Shown here one piece after another: positions 1 through 10,576 of a stretch of DNA of 64,000 bases (its first letter is position 1; the number at the start of each line of letters is the position of its first letter). The stretch is from Alternaria dauci. Lineage: Eukaryota; Ascomycota; Dothideomycetes; Pleosporales; Pleosporaceae. Under the pieces are notes generated by a model that was given only the letters and a program-made list of their open reading frames with translations, ran no database searches and was not told the origin of the DNA. Where the stretch lies: assembly GCF_042100115.1 (NCBI RefSeq), contig NC_091275.1, forward strand, positions 1,798,001 to 1,862,000, written 5' to 3'. Both the position numbers and the translations under genes were made by a program.

Positions 1-31
1 TTCGCAGCCCAACTTGCCTAACTCTTGACAG

Positions 32-291
32 CGAAAGCCCTCGAGCTCTTTATGATCTCCCTCGTCACCAAAGCCGCCGCCGAAGCCAAGGCGCGCAACT
101 CGAAGCGCGTCGGCTCCATCCACCTCAAGCAAGCCATCACCAAGACCGACCGCTTCGACTTCCTCAACGAGATCGTCTCCAAGGTCGCCGACGCGCCGGA
201 AAAGAACGAGGGCGACATGGACGTGGATGGTAAGAAGAAGAAAACTTCAAGCCGGAAGAAGAAGAAGGCCGAGAGCGACGACGATTTTTGA
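32..291 (+). CDS. Histone-fold protein, NC2-alpha/DRAP1-like, C-terminal exon (5' partial)
   Basis: Only the last exon is inside the window. The sequence before it has a branch-like ctaac and ends in acag, so the exon appears to begin at 32 and the rest lies upstream. The readable part is the second half of a histone fold: an ALELF helix, SLVTKAA, a loop with RNSKRV, then HLKQAI and FDFLNEIV. This pattern is typical of the CBF/NF-Y-like subunits NC2-alpha (Bur6/DRAP1), CHRAC and Dpb3/Dpb4. The HLKQ...FDFL arrangement resembles NC2-alpha best, a TBP-binding general transcription repressor that pairs with NC2-beta. After the fold comes an acidic and lysine-rich tail ([13 protein letters not shown] then ESDDDF) that looks like a nuclear localisation signal. 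Assignment among the histone-fold subfamilies is inference, because helix 1 is missing. Confidence 0.7.
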
Positions 292-1134
292 GTCGGAGCA
301 CACCAAGTCGCGATAGCCCTACAGCTCTTCTTCATATGCCTTTGTATGCTCATACTGAGCTCTTTCTGTGCACATCCGAGGCGACGACATTGCCGCTGGT
401 CGCCTCCGCGCCATTTACTACAGTTGCCTGGAGACTGCGCATTGTTCACGTTGCCAAAGTCCCGTCTTCTGACACTCGAACTGGGGATTGGTTCGAGACA
501 CCGGTACCGGTACCTAGTGGATTAACACCATACTCTACCATTGTGTGGTCACGTATCTTGGTGGCCACAAATCACGGCCAGATACGACGTTCATAGACGA
601 CGCTTCTGGCAACCAAGGCGTTAACGAGTCCGGACATTGCATGGGCGGCGTTGTTTTGTTATTGCATGCATTACGATACCAATGAATACGGATACATGAT
701 TCTTCTCACTCGGTGCTTCTTCGCCCAGTTGTGTCGCTAACGGAACAACTGTGCCCGCGGCCCGAATGCAGCGCGAACGTCACACTCGCAGTTTACGCGG
801 CGTGTAGCCGATGGATAAACAGCGTTGCGAGCAAAACAACGCGCCCACCAACCAGGTTTTCTCGCTCCGCCCAATTTATCCGCCCATCTCCGCAGATCCC
901 CACATGTTAACGGTACCCCAGATACTCCTTCAGGAACAGGCCGTAGATCGGTTCCCGCGCCATCCCACATGCATGCTCGTGTCTATGTTTAGCCTCATTT
1001 CATTCCCTACATCCGTAATTTGGGGACCGTGGCAGCGGTAGGGTATTAAATATGCGGATGCCCCGGTGTTTTTTTCTGTCGGTCGTGGCATCGGCATACT
1101 CTTGAGCTGTCAATACAAGAACAACTGAGCCAGT
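292..1134. other. Intergenic region
   Basis: No gene is supported in these 843 bases. It holds the 3' flank of the histone-fold gene and the promoter of the secreted hydrolase. The short open frames here have no recognisable protein content and no convincing splice sites. Confidence 0.5.
1044..1053 (+). promoter_or_regulatory. TATA-like element of the SGNH hydrolase gene
   Basis: The sequence tattaaatat lies about 82-91 bases before the ATG at 1135. That leaves room for a start site about 30 bases downstream and a short leader. Assignment is by position and composition only. Confidence 0.4.
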
Positions 1135-2539
1135 ATGATCTTCTCGAGGCTCGCAGTGCTCCTAGTGGGCGTCGCGGTGTCGGTACAAGGCCATGTGGTT
1201 GAGATTGAGTCGAGAGCCTCCGGCAAACTTCGCCCCAATCCTTCCAACGGCCACTGGGTCGATGCATGGGCATCGATGCCTCAGCTCACAGAGCCAGCAA
1301 ATCTGCCGCCTGCTCCATTTGTATGCTGCTCTGTTCACGCATCATTGAGCCTGTACTAAAATTACGTACCAGAACCAAACAGGCGCTGTCTTTGTCAACT
1401 CTACGATCCGACAAACTTTGTACATGACCACGTCAGCCCACCAAATTCGCCTCAAATTCTCCAATGTCTTTGGCGGTTCCAACCTTCCCATCACCGCTGT
1501 GACAGTTGCTCTTCCTCTGAACCAAACCGCCGGCATTCACCAGATACAACCCCAAACTGTCCAGAAAGTTACTTTTGGAGGAAAGGATGGCATCAGTGTG
1601 CCGAACGGTGCCCTCGCAGTGTCCGACCCTGTAAACTTCGAGATCAAGGCGCAGCAAATCGTTACCGTAACCATGTACCTTGCGAGCGGACAGACCACAA
1701 ACAGCGTTACCAGCCATCCTGGCTCCAGAACTACAAGTTGGTGGCAGTTCGGCAACGCAGTCTCTTCGGCAGGTCTCGACATCAGCAATTCTACCACACA
1801 GTCCGCAGCACATTGGTACTTTCTCTCTTCCATCGAAGCCTGGGTTCAGCCGCGCGTGGGCTCCCTGCTCATTGTCGGCGACTCCATCACTGACGGCCGC
1901 GGATCCACAACCAATCAAAACAATAGATGGCCTGACCTGCTCCTTGCACGCCTCCAGATGAACCCCTCAACCAAGTCCATTTCCGCTGGCAACTTGGCCG
2001 CAGGTGGAAATCGTATCTTGGCAGACGGTCTCGGCCCCAACGCATTCGGACGTATCGATCGCGACGTCCTGGCGCATCCTGGCGTGAAGTACGCCATGAT
2101 CTTTGAGGGCGTAAATGATATTGGAAGTGCACCAACAACACCCGAAGCGCAAGAGCAAATCTACCAAGGACTGACTCAGGCGTATGAGCAGATGGTAACC
2201 CTCATCCATGCTCACGGCATCCCCGTTTTCGGCGCTACCATCACACCTTTCTCTGCCCCAGCCAACTTCACCCAACAACCTTACTCTAACCCTGAGCGCG
2301 AGAAGACACGCCAACGGGTTAACACTTTTATCCGCACCTCGGGTGTTTTTGACGCCGTCGTGGACTTTGACAAGTTCCTGGCCAATCCCACGATACCGAG
2401 TCAACTCAACCCGTTGTATGATTCGGGAGATTATCTTCATCCTAATCCTGCCGGGTACCAGTACATTGCGGACAAGTTTCCTATTCAGATTTTTGGTATG
2501 TGGGCGAATGGTGCGGATGAGTTCAGTTGGGGCATGTAA
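1135..2539 (+). CDS. Secreted SGNH/GDSL-family hydrolase (esterase)
   Basis: Two exons, 1135-1320 and 1373-2539, are joined in phase 0 across a 52-base gt...ccag intron, giving 450 residues. The first 20 residues (FSRLAVLLVGVAVSVQG) form a signal peptide, so the product is probably secreted. SGNH landmarks are in order: block I GDSITDGRGS with the nucleophile Ser near residue 233, FEGVNDIGS as block III, and DYLHPNPAGY as block V, carrying the catalytic Asp and His near residue 415. A beta-rich N-terminal domain of about 200 residues precedes the hydrolase domain, as in fungal GDSL esterases that deacetylate plant polysaccharides. The substrate cannot be read from the sequence; a polysaccharide acetyl ester is a reasonable guess. 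The gene converges on the Sin1 gene. Confidence 0.88.
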
Positions 2540-2870
2540 TACGGAACGATCTGGAGTTTCTAGGAAGAGCTCACTACGCGCCTCACAGTCAAGCAAAGAC
2601 CCGGAAACGTGGCGTTATATTTGGTCACTTGTATCAACCGCATCAGATCCATCGTGTACCGGAATTGATTTTTGTATATACACCAACAGGATATCGCCAT
2701 GTCCAAGGTATCTTCCCTAAAAGATGACCGAAGTCGCCACTGCAAATCGAACGCCATTCTGAAACCGCCCATGCTTGAAAACCCACAATGATGACAACGC
2801 CATGTTGACACCCCCGTGTCAACAGCTCCAAGACCGTACATAATGTGACCAGTGCGCGTGATTGTCCTCC
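2540..2870. other. Convergent intergenic region
   Basis: This 331-base gap separates two facing 3' ends (hydrolase on plus, Sin1 on minus). It should contain both polyadenylation regions. I see no gene in it. Confidence 0.5.
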
Positions 2871-5493
2871 CTACACAATACCCTGCGAGAACCTCTCGAC
2901 GCCATTCTTAATCTCCCTCACAATCTCCACTGCCTCGTTGGTGCTCTGAGCTTCAAAGTCATATCGCTTCGTCTCCCTCTCTTTGAAAACAATAACTCGG
3001 AACATCTTCGGATGTTTTTTGCTGACCTTGCTACCGACTACACTACTGAAGTGCACAGTTGTCGTCTTGCCTTGGCCTTCAACACCAAAGCCACCACGCG
3101 CCCCAGTCTTGGACTCGCCAGGCATAATGTGTATATACTCGTTGTCAAGGGCGATAATCCGCGATGTCGAAGAGGCAAAAGACATGGGCTGTTTGCGGAG
3201 AACAGCATAACGGCGGTAGTAGTTTGTTGAGGTAAGGGCCAGAGCACCAGAATCGCCATTTCTGGCGAGTGGATGAATGAGGCCTTGACCAGAGACGGCT
3301 GCATTTGTTCGGTCACCCTTCTTTGTCTTCTTTGGCGCACCACCGGTACTGATGATGAGAGGTGCATTAGGTGATGATGATCCAGGCGATCCTGAAAGCC
3401 CATAGACGCCGTCACCCACGAAGCGTCGGCGCACGAGATCCAGATCCATTCGTGTGTCGAGAGCCTCCACGGTGCGGTCAGGCGGCGCTATCGTAGTGCT
3501 GCCACTTACTTTGAGGATGTACAAGGCTTTTTCCAGGCGCAAGTCGTGGCATACTTGATCGAATATATCAGCAATATAAGTGTCCGTCGTGCAGGGAATA
3601 TTGAAGTGTTTCGTGTTGAAATTTTCGTCAGTGAAGTGGACGTTTACTGTTTTGGGGGCTCCGGTACGACTGGCAGCATGTGTTTGGGGTACTTTTGGTA
3701 CGTCGGCAAGATTGCTGATATCCTTGCGCGTCGCTGTTGGCGCAAATGAAGGTCCTGTGATGGGGTTTCTGAAGCTCTTCGCACGGCTCGGGAGGGGCTT
3801 CAGGGGCTTTTTCTCCTCTTTCTCATCGGGACCGTCGGTTTGCGATGCGACAGCACTGGCTGCTTCTTGACTGTAGATCGGCGTGAGCTTCTCATTCTCG
3901 CCAAATTCTCGTTGAGATGCCTCAACGAGCGCAAACTCGTCCCACGGCTTATCTCGCGCTCGGGGGCGCATACCACGCGCGTTGTTGGAAGCGAAGTCTT
4001 TCAATGGCTTGTTCCTAGTCAAAGGCGGGAACTCGTCGTCTACCTCTCCATCATCGTACATGCGCATAACCCATCGGTTCACATTCATCTGTTCCGGAGA
4101 GAGCGGTGGTTCTAGTTTCTCCTCTTGATATCGGTGTAATGCGTATCCGATCGCTTCTGCGACGGTAGGGCCCTCACCTTTGTCGTTGAATTTCCGGATG
4201 AGCAGCTCTACCGGCTTCGAAGGTTTGGATGAGAACGGACAGTAGAGTTTGATGTACAGAGGGTTCTGCTGAGCTTCGCTAGCAGCATTCCACATAGCAA
4301 AGCGCTGTAGCGGATCCGACGGCTTCTGCTCCTTGGCTCGAAGTGCTTGAGTCAACGCGCTCACTGGCAGTATAAAGCTGATGGGCCGTGGCGGAGGCAG
4401 TGCTTGGAGCGTGGGCGCAACGGGCTCTTTCTTCTTTTTTGGTGATAGGTTCTGGAAAGGTGTCAAGCCTGGCATGGTGGGCAGGTCACCACCTGCGGGA
4501 GAGGAGTCCAACGGGTCACCACCTGCGCCGATGAGAGATGCGCTGTCGTCGGAGCCAGAGAACTCGGACGTGAGTGAGTCATCTGATTCATCTCCTTCAT
4601 GCAGGGCCTCAAGGCGTGCGCGTGCGCCAACAGCCCCTACTGCGTCTTCCTCGATACGCTTGGACAGCAACTGGCTTGCGCCAGCGGCTTTGCGATGATT
4701 TACCCTCCTCTTCCTAAAGGATGAGTTGTCAAACTCATTCTCGGAGGACATCTCACTGCTGGTTATGGTGTCTCTTCTCGCTCGGCCTTTGCCCGCATCT
4801 ACAGCGTCCAGCGACTCTCGCCGCAATGCATCATCGGGTGGCCGTGATGGCGACGTGATGACGAGCGAGGGCCCTTCTCCAGCTTCTGCCAACTCATTGC
4901 GAAGGGCTGATCCGGGCATGGGCGACGATCCGGAGCGCGTTCGTAGTGGCATCTTGGTGAATTTGATTTGGTTGGCCGGTCTGGCGATTGTCAGTTCAGT
5001 CCGTGTGGCGCACGACGGTCGACTACCTTTGCGAGTCGTCGTCTTCGTCACTCTCATCGCTAAGGTCACTGCTGTCGTCCTCTTCGAGCTGTTCCTTCCT
5101 CCGCCTCCGTTTCGCATTCAGTGTAGGGCCCACCGTATCGTTGCTCCCCCCACCAGTGACCATGCCACCCTCATCCTCATCTTCGCCAAATCCTTCTGGC
5201 GACTTGAGGCCAGCCGAGCGCGGGGCCTGGAAGTATTCCGAGGTGATGGCGGTGGGTATTGGTGGGGAATAGGTGCGCTTGATGTCGGCGGCGTTGGGCA
5301 CCCAGCCTGCAGCGCGAAACGCGGGGCTGTTCAGGACGCTCGAGTCGACATTGATCAAGCGTTCGCCGACGCCGTCTTTGATCGACGAGAGGTAGGCGGT
5401 TCGAAGCTGGTATAGCACAAAGCTGCCCGAGTTAGCTGACGAGTGCGACGCGCAAGTACCATGGGCTTACTCTTCGTTCTGAAGGAGCGACAT
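2871..5493 (-). CDS. TORC2 subunit Sin1/Avo1
   Basis: Exons on the minus strand are 5471-5493, 5027-5422 and 2871-4980, split by introns of 48 and 46 bases, giving 842 residues. The tiny first exon encodes MSLLQNE, and the splice restores the N-terminal block ending FVLYQLRTAYLSS that is characteristic of the family. Then follow: an acidic, serine-rich disordered stretch; the CRIM domain (about 370-500, including NRWVMRMYDDGEVDDEFPPL), which recruits the TORC2 substrate kinase; a Ras-binding-like ubiquitin fold (about 580-650, from KTVNVHFTDENF); and a C-terminal PH domain (about 730-840) that binds membrane phosphoinositides. All family domains are present in the usual order, so I am confident. 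The role is the scaffold and membrane-targeting subunit of TOR complex 2, acting on AGC kinases of the Ypk/Gad8 type. The gene is divergent from the PRCC gene, with 242 bases between the start codons. Confidence 0.92.
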
Positions 5494-5735
5494 AGTTGGA
5501 AGGTCAAGGTATCATAGTCTCGTTGTAGAAGGGTATGCTCAGACCAGCTGAAGGGGTATCATGAAGCCATAGAGGGAAACTGTGGTGTAGCATGTGGGGA
5601 TGTGAATGTGTAGGGCACCTTGGACCCTGGCTTGGCACCGGTCCTTGTCGCGGCGCGCGTGCAGTGATCTCATCGTCAACTCTCTGATTTTCCCGCGCCA
5701 GACACCCGCCTCTCAAGAAACACGCCAAGACGACC

Positions 5736-7010
5736 ATGAATCTACTCGCCGGATACTCCGACTCAGAATCCGATGGCGAGACACCGCCCGCGCCCAAAGT
5801 AGTCGCGAAGCCAACCACGAAGCCGGCCTTCCAGAAAGTCGTCGATCGCTCGAATCCAGGACGCATCAAGGTCAACCTTCCCGGCGCGTCGCAGTCACGA
5901 TCCGACAAGGACGATATCCAGCATGATGCGCCGCCGGCAAAAAAGGCGCGCCTGGGTGGGAGTTCGTCCTTTGGCGGCTTCAACGCAATGCTACCTGCGC
6001 CGAAGAAGCCAAACGTAAATGCCATTTCAGCCTCCGAGGGCTCCAAGATGGGAAGCAGAGGGCTGGGCAAGGGGCTCGCCTCTGGTGTCAACCTGAAGAC
6101 TGGCGCAGAGCCTGCGTTCAAGAGGGAGTCCAAGGTGGAGGCGGACGAGTACGATGAGACCGGCAACCCGATCAAGAAGGAGCCCAAGTCGAAGGATGAT
6201 TTCAGGGCTATGCTAAACCTGCCAACACCCAAATCCGAGATTAAAACAGACACCAGGCTGGAAACGCCGACACAAGAAGCAAAGGTAGAGTCCGAGCAAC
6301 AACAGGTACCCAAGCCTGCAACCCCACGTTTTGTACCCATGTCTGTCGGTAAAGGAATGAAGAAGAAGAAGCCCGTCGCTCCTCGGCCAACAGCAGCATC
6401 AAACGAGACGAGCACCGCGACAAGCACACAAGCAAATGCATCCACAACACAACCGCAACAAGCGCCTCTTGAGACTAAGCCGCGGAAGTCCAAAGTATCC
6501 CTCTTCAGCGTCTCGAATGAAGTAGGGTCCGCACCGAAGGAGACACCTGATGGCCCGTATCAACCACTTCTCTACGACGCAGAAGAAGAAAGAGATGTTG
6601 CTACGACAGAGGGAGCATACACCATGCCACCAGCACATGAAGTGGCACAGTATGTTCCCTCATCCACAGGTGCATCTAATTCTCATGACCTGACCAACAT
6701 TGCTTCTGAGTTGAACCTATCGGAAGCAGAGCGCCGCCAACTATTCGGCAAGAAAGGACGCGGTGGGCCAGACTTTTCTGGTGCCACGATCAAAGACTTC
6801 AACACAGACATGGAGTATGCCCATAACGAGAAGTTGCGGCAACAAGGTGAAGCTGTGCAGCACAACCCACTCAAATCCATATCTGGCACGGGAAAGAATA
6901 GTCTCCGAAGTCTGGTAAATGTCGCGACCACCCAGAAGGACGCACTGGAGGATCACTTTGCTGCTGGTGCTCGAAATAAGAGAGAAGCAGGCAACCGCTA
7001 TGGTTGGTAA
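5736..7010 (+). CDS. PRCC-domain protein (spliceosome/mitotic checkpoint-associated)
   Basis: A single exon of 424 residues. The N-terminus is MNLLAGYSDSESDGE, typical for PRCC homologs. Most of the protein is low-complexity (Lys, Pro, Ala, Thr, Gln) and likely disordered. The conserved C-terminal block (about 325-424) includes LSEAERRQLFGKKGR, a DFNTDMEYAHNEKLRQQGE segment, a KNSLRSLVNVATTQKDALE segment, and ends in GNRYGW. That block defines the PRCC/MAD2B-interacting domain (Pfam PRCC family). The human protein is nuclear, binds MAD2B and co-purifies with spliceosomes; a nuclear splicing-related role here is inference from the family. ATG 5736 has a good context (accATGA) and follows the divergent Sin1 promoter. 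Confidence 0.85.
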   Translation: MNLLAGYSDSESDGETPPAPKVVAKPTTKPAFQKVVDRSNPGRIKVNLPGASQSRSDKDDIQHDAPPAKKARLGGSSSFGGFNAMLPAPKKPNVNAISASEGSKMGSRGLGKGLASGVNLKTGAEPAFKRESKVEADEYDETGNPIKKEPKSKDDFRAMLNLPTPKSEIKTDTRLETPTQEAKVESEQQQVPKPATPRFVPMSVGKGMKKKKPVAPRPTAASNETSTATSTQANASTTQPQQAPLETKPRKSKVSLFSVSNEVGSAPKETPDGPYQPLLYDAEEERDVATTEGAYTMPPAHEVAQYVPSSTGASNSHDLTNIASELNLSEAERRQLFGKKGRGGPDFSGATIKDFNTDMEYAHNEKLRQQGEAVQHNPLKSISGTGKNSLRSLVNVATTQKDALEDHFAAGARNKREAGNRYGW

Positions 7011-7630
7011 TAGGATAAGCCATGCTCATTTTTGTCGAGGGACGATTGATGGAACCATGGCCAGGATCGGGGAGTCTCTGACTTGGGGGAGGCGCTGGCG
7101 CTATGATACAGACTTCAGGTACGCATTATGCCTCTGATATTGCCAGTTGTGAACCTAGCTGTCAAATGTGAACCCAGAGACTAGGTATCTACCCCTTACT
7201 TCTTCTGATCTCCTTCGTCCGGTGCTTCTCATTCTTATCTCTTAATCCGTCTTTTCGTCTTCGTTGTTATCATAACCCTACGTTGTATTTCTGGCATTGT
7301 TGTATCAACGACCCTTTAGGTCCGCCACAGCCTCACCCTTAGTCTCAATCACCTGCCTTGTATTCGAGCGTTTGCATACTTTCGAGGTGAGTTAGGCTCT
7401 AGGTAGCATTCATGTTGGAGGCGTTTCTCTGTCAACTCACTGTCACTGTGGGTTTGCTTGTTGTGCACCAAGGACGTATATATATTGTGTGTGGACTCAT
7501 CCTTCCATTTTTCTCTTTAGCTGTCGAACCTCCACTGCAATTTCTCGATATCAACAGTCTGCAATCCGAGTTGACCTCACGCATCCACTAACACTCAGTT
7601 AGTCAATCGCAGTTACATCTAACTGCAGCC
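7011..7630. other. Intergenic region with a possible 5'-UTR intron
   Basis: It contains the 3' flank of the PRCC gene and a pyrimidine-rich leader of the SET gene. A gtgagt at 7387 and a ctctttag ending at 7520 would make a 134-base intron in the leader of the SET transcript. This is speculative. Confidence 0.3.
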
Positions 7631-8908
7631 ATGACGCCTTCAACCGCTGCCGAGAGTCCCATCGCCATCCGCGAGACCGTCCCCGTCGTCGCAAATTACG
7701 AGATTCGCCGTGTCCCCGTCGGCGAAGAAAACATCTTGGTGGATAGCCCATACCTTGTCGTCGGACAGAATGCACTGTATGCGACACAGAAGATCGTATC
7801 TGGCACCCGTTTCATCTGCGAGAGCCCCCTCATAGAAGTTCCTTGTGAGACATACGAGGATCTTCAATTCCTTCGCGACGCGTTCGCCGCGCTCAGTCCG
7901 ACTAAGCAAGACAGATTCTTCAAGCTGAATACGGTGCCGACTCACGTTGCCACCCAACTCCAAGAGATTGACATGGTCGTTCAACCCGTGGCCAGAGACA
8001 TGGCATGGCTGAACACCAAACAGCACAAGACAGCGTTTGAGATTGAGGAGCTTAACAAGTATGGCGCCAAGGTCGACGAAGCCATTGCCACGCTTCGCCT
8101 TTGGGCTCGCTTTCATGCAGGCTGCTATGAGATTGCCGAGCGCGGCACGATGGCGCACTTCCTCGAGACCGCATTCCTTCGCAATTCGTGCATGCCGAAT
8201 TGCTATACTGACTACAATGTCACCACGGGGCGTAGGACCGTCCATGCCATCAAGGACATCGCCGCTGACGAGGAGCTCACCATCGCAAAGCTCCACAACA
8301 CATACTTCTACTCTGCCGCAAACCGTGCTGTTGCGCTGATGGATCTTTTTGGCGTTGAGTGCAAATGTGTCGCTTGCGACCTCTCATCACCAGTTTTCGG
8401 ACTTCAAGACGAAATCCGCCAGCGAATGCTGCAGGCTAGCATCCAACTTGAAAAGGAGACAAGCGACATTCCAATCTTTGACCAATACCTCACCGAGACC
8501 GCCATGAAATCCTCGAATGATGAAGGAACCTTCAGCACCGCTGCCGCCGCCGCCACGATCTCTCTTCCTCGGCTTGAAGCCATTGAGCGACTGGCGCTCT
8601 CTATTGTCGCTAACTTGAAAACACTTAAACTCGGCACGGGCTTGGAAATGGTTCGCGTTCTCAACCCGCTCATTGAGCGTATCGAACCGCGCCTGGCGCA
8701 GTTTCCCGACCATGACGCCACCCTCCGCTGGAAGCTAATGGGCATCAAGGCATATCAAGTGATGAAGGCCTATGAAATCTCTCTGGGCAGGGACACAGAG
8801 AGGTTCGTTCTTGCTGAGATGAGATGGAAGAGGGTAATGAAGGCAGTCAGGGAGAACGGGGAGAGGGCCCAGGTGCTTAAGGAGAGCATGGCGAAGTTGG
8901 GCTTGTGA
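7631..8908 (+). CDS. SET-domain protein (SMYD/SET5-like)
   Basis: A single exon of 425 residues with ATG context gccATGA. The SET core lies in the first 260 residues: an N-terminal GTRFICESPLIEVP strand pair, a helical insertion (about 65-165), then LRNSCMPNC, the segment with VHAIKDIAADEELTI, and a post-SET-like C-x-C-x2-C (CKCVAC). The C-terminal 150 residues are helical and could be a TPR-like tail as in SMYD proteins. No MYND zinc finger is seen. The usual N-H-S-C-x-P-N motif reads R-N-S-C-M-P-N, and the Tyr after EELTI is not in its usual place, so catalytic competence as a lysine methyltransferase is uncertain. The substrate is unknown; related fungal proteins are usually annotated only as SET-domain proteins. 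Confidence 0.8.
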   Translation: MTPSTAAESPIAIRETVPVVANYEIRRVPVGEENILVDSPYLVVGQNALYATQKIVSGTRFICESPLIEVPCETYEDLQFLRDAFAALSPTKQDRFFKLNTVPTHVATQLQEIDMVVQPVARDMAWLNTKQHKTAFEIEELNKYGAKVDEAIATLRLWARFHAGCYEIAERGTMAHFLETAFLRNSCMPNCYTDYNVTTGRRTVHAIKDIAADEELTIAKLHNTYFYSAANRAVALMDLFGVECKCVACDLSSPVFGLQDEIRQRMLQASIQLEKETSDIPIFDQYLTETAMKSSNDEGTFSTAAAAATISLPRLEAIERLALSIVANLKTLKLGTGLEMVRVLNPLIERIEPRLAQFPDHDATLRWKLMGIKAYQVMKAYEISLGRDTERFVLAEMRWKRVMKAVRENGERAQVLKESMAKLGL

Positions 8909-9116
8909 GTGGAGGCTGATGGGGTTTGGAGCGTCGTGCTGGTGAGGGAATGAAGAGTTTAGGGTACATTGTGCGAGCGCGTTGGAAACATCCTGGCTGA
9001 TGGGTGTGTGCTTGGTATATGAACTTGCAGAGTGCTACGAGTCACTTCTGGCTATGCTGTAAAGCAAAATCCTGAATTTCAATGTATATGCGGAATATTG
9101 GGTATCGTCTTCTGTT

Positions 9117-10352
9117 TTACTTCCCAGCAGTAGCTTTAGCGGCAGCCTCCTTCTCCTTCTTCCTTTGCAGATACCTCTCTTTGGCACTACTGATGTCCTT
9201 CTCTGTCTTCTGACTCTTGCGAGCATGTTCCAGCTTCGTCTGTTCTTCAGCTTCTTCCTCTGCTTTTCGCTTGTTCGCTGCTTCGATTTGTTCGACGACC
9301 ATCTGTGTCTGCCTTTCGCGTTGCGCGTTCTTACCGGACTTGGGCTTCGTCCATGCTGACTGCGTTTGATTTGCAGCGGCAGTGGACGTAGATGCGGAAG
9401 AAGCGGGCTTGGGTTTCGCGAGAATGTTGAGTCCTGCTGAGAGGAGCTGACTTTTGTCCGCTACCTGACCTTCTTCGTTGAGTATGACATTTTTTCCCTG
9501 TTTACGCAGCTCTTCCACGATTTCAGCATCTGTCTTCTCCTTCTCGGCTGCTTCAACAGGAAGTTTGACACCTTCTTTTAATGCTTTGGCAGCTGCCTCC
9601 ATAGCCTCCTGATGCCGTCGCTCCTGCTCCGCGAGCATCTGCTTGTGGAACCCTTGCATACCAAATTTCTTCTTTTTCTCTTCCTCTGCCTCTTGCCGCT
9701 TCTTCTCTTCCTCCTCGGCTCTTCGTGTCTCCTCTTGTTGGGCCTTGTATGCGCCTGTTACAAACTTCTCCTTGTCGGCGAATTCATCGCCCTCAGCCTC
9801 GCGCTCGCGTTGGAGGAGTTTATCGCGCGCTCGTAATTGGTCTTTCTTGCGCTGTTCGGCGGACTCGAAGAGCGCGTCCATGTACTTTGGTTTCCGTTCC
9901 GCGGCGTTGTCGCGCTCGGCAGCTTTCTTTGCGGCGTTTACTGCGTGGAGCGCGTCGTAGGCAGCATCGTAGTCGTATATTGTGGCATCAGCTTCCAGTG
10001 CCTCTTGTGCGCGTTGCTCGGCTTCTGCGGCGCTTGCAGAGTATGCGATGGTCGTGGGATCGTCTTCTTTCGGCTTGGGTCTCTTGGACGGAGGAGCTGG
10101 AGGTTGTCCTTTCTTTGGCTTTGTAGGCACTGGTTTCGAGGACTCTGATGAGGCAGAGGCAAGCGTGTCTTCGAAGCTGAGCTCGCCAATGTCCTGGACG
10201 CCATCCGCTGCTTTGGATTTGCCCTTTACATCTTCCTCGTCGTCATCGAGTAGCGGCTTCTTCTTCTTTCCCAAAGCGGGCTTAGCAGCAGCAACTTTCG
10301 CGAGTGGGTTTGCGCCCTTGTTTTTGACATTGAGGCCGAATTTGAATGACAT
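9117..10352 (-). CDS. NSRP1/CCDC55-like nuclear speckle splicing regulator
   Basis: A single exon of 411 residues. I chose the start at 10352 (MSFKFGLNVKNKG) over an in-frame ATG 25 codons upstream because family members begin with this Phe-Gly-Leu-rich segment. The diagnostic DUF2040 region is around residues 120-260: a tyrosine-rich ATIYDYDAAYDALHA, then RKPKYMDALFESAEQRKKDQ, then long charged coiled coil with EFADKEKFVTGAYK. The rest is Lys/Glu/Ala-rich helix. In animals NSRP1 is a nuclear speckle protein that affects alternative splicing; the same role here is inferred from the family. The gene is divergent from the NFKBIL1-like gene (224 bases between starts), and three neighbours (PRCC, NSRP1, NFKBIL1-like) belong to families linked to splicing. 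Confidence 0.85.
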   Translation of the reverse strand: MSFKFGLNVKNKGANPLAKVAAAKPALGKKKKPLLDDDEEDVKGKSKAADGVQDIGELSFEDTLASASSESSKPVPTKPKKGQPPAPPSKRPKPKEDDPTTIAYSASAAEAEQRAQEALEADATIYDYDAAYDALHAVNAAKKAAERDNAAERKPKYMDALFESAEQRKKDQLRARDKLLQREREAEGDEFADKEKFVTGAYKAQQEETRRAEEEEKKRQEAEEEKKKKFGMQGFHKQMLAEQERRHQEAMEAAAKALKEGVKLPVEAAEKEKTDAEIVEELRKQGKNVILNEEGQVADKSQLLSAGLNILAKPKPASSASTSTAAANQTQSAWTKPKSGKNAQRERQTQMVVEQIEAANKRKAEEEAEEQTKLEHARKSQKTEKDISSAKERYLQRKKEKEAAAKATAGK

Positions 10353-10576
10353 GTTGGGTTTAGTGTCGGAGTGGTGTTGGAGTCGCGATCGCGAGTTGGC
10401 GTATCGCATGCCAAGATGCTCACGCAACCAGTGAAATCATCAGCACCTCCGCGCCTTCTCCGCAACTCGCCCTCCTCCACTCCCAACCTTGGAATGACTG
10501 TGGGCATTTCGCCCACGCACCTTTTTGCCCATCTCACTCATGCATGACTGGCTGCTGAGCCATCATAGTCCTCATC

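Noticed and set aside
25..31. Start of the histone-fold protein inside the window
   Set aside because: There is no ATG before the conserved helix and the sequence looks like an intron end, so the gene is treated as 5' partial.
484..510. tRNA B-box-like sequence (ggttcgagac)
   Set aside because: The flanking bases do not pair as a T stem and no A box or acceptor stem is found.
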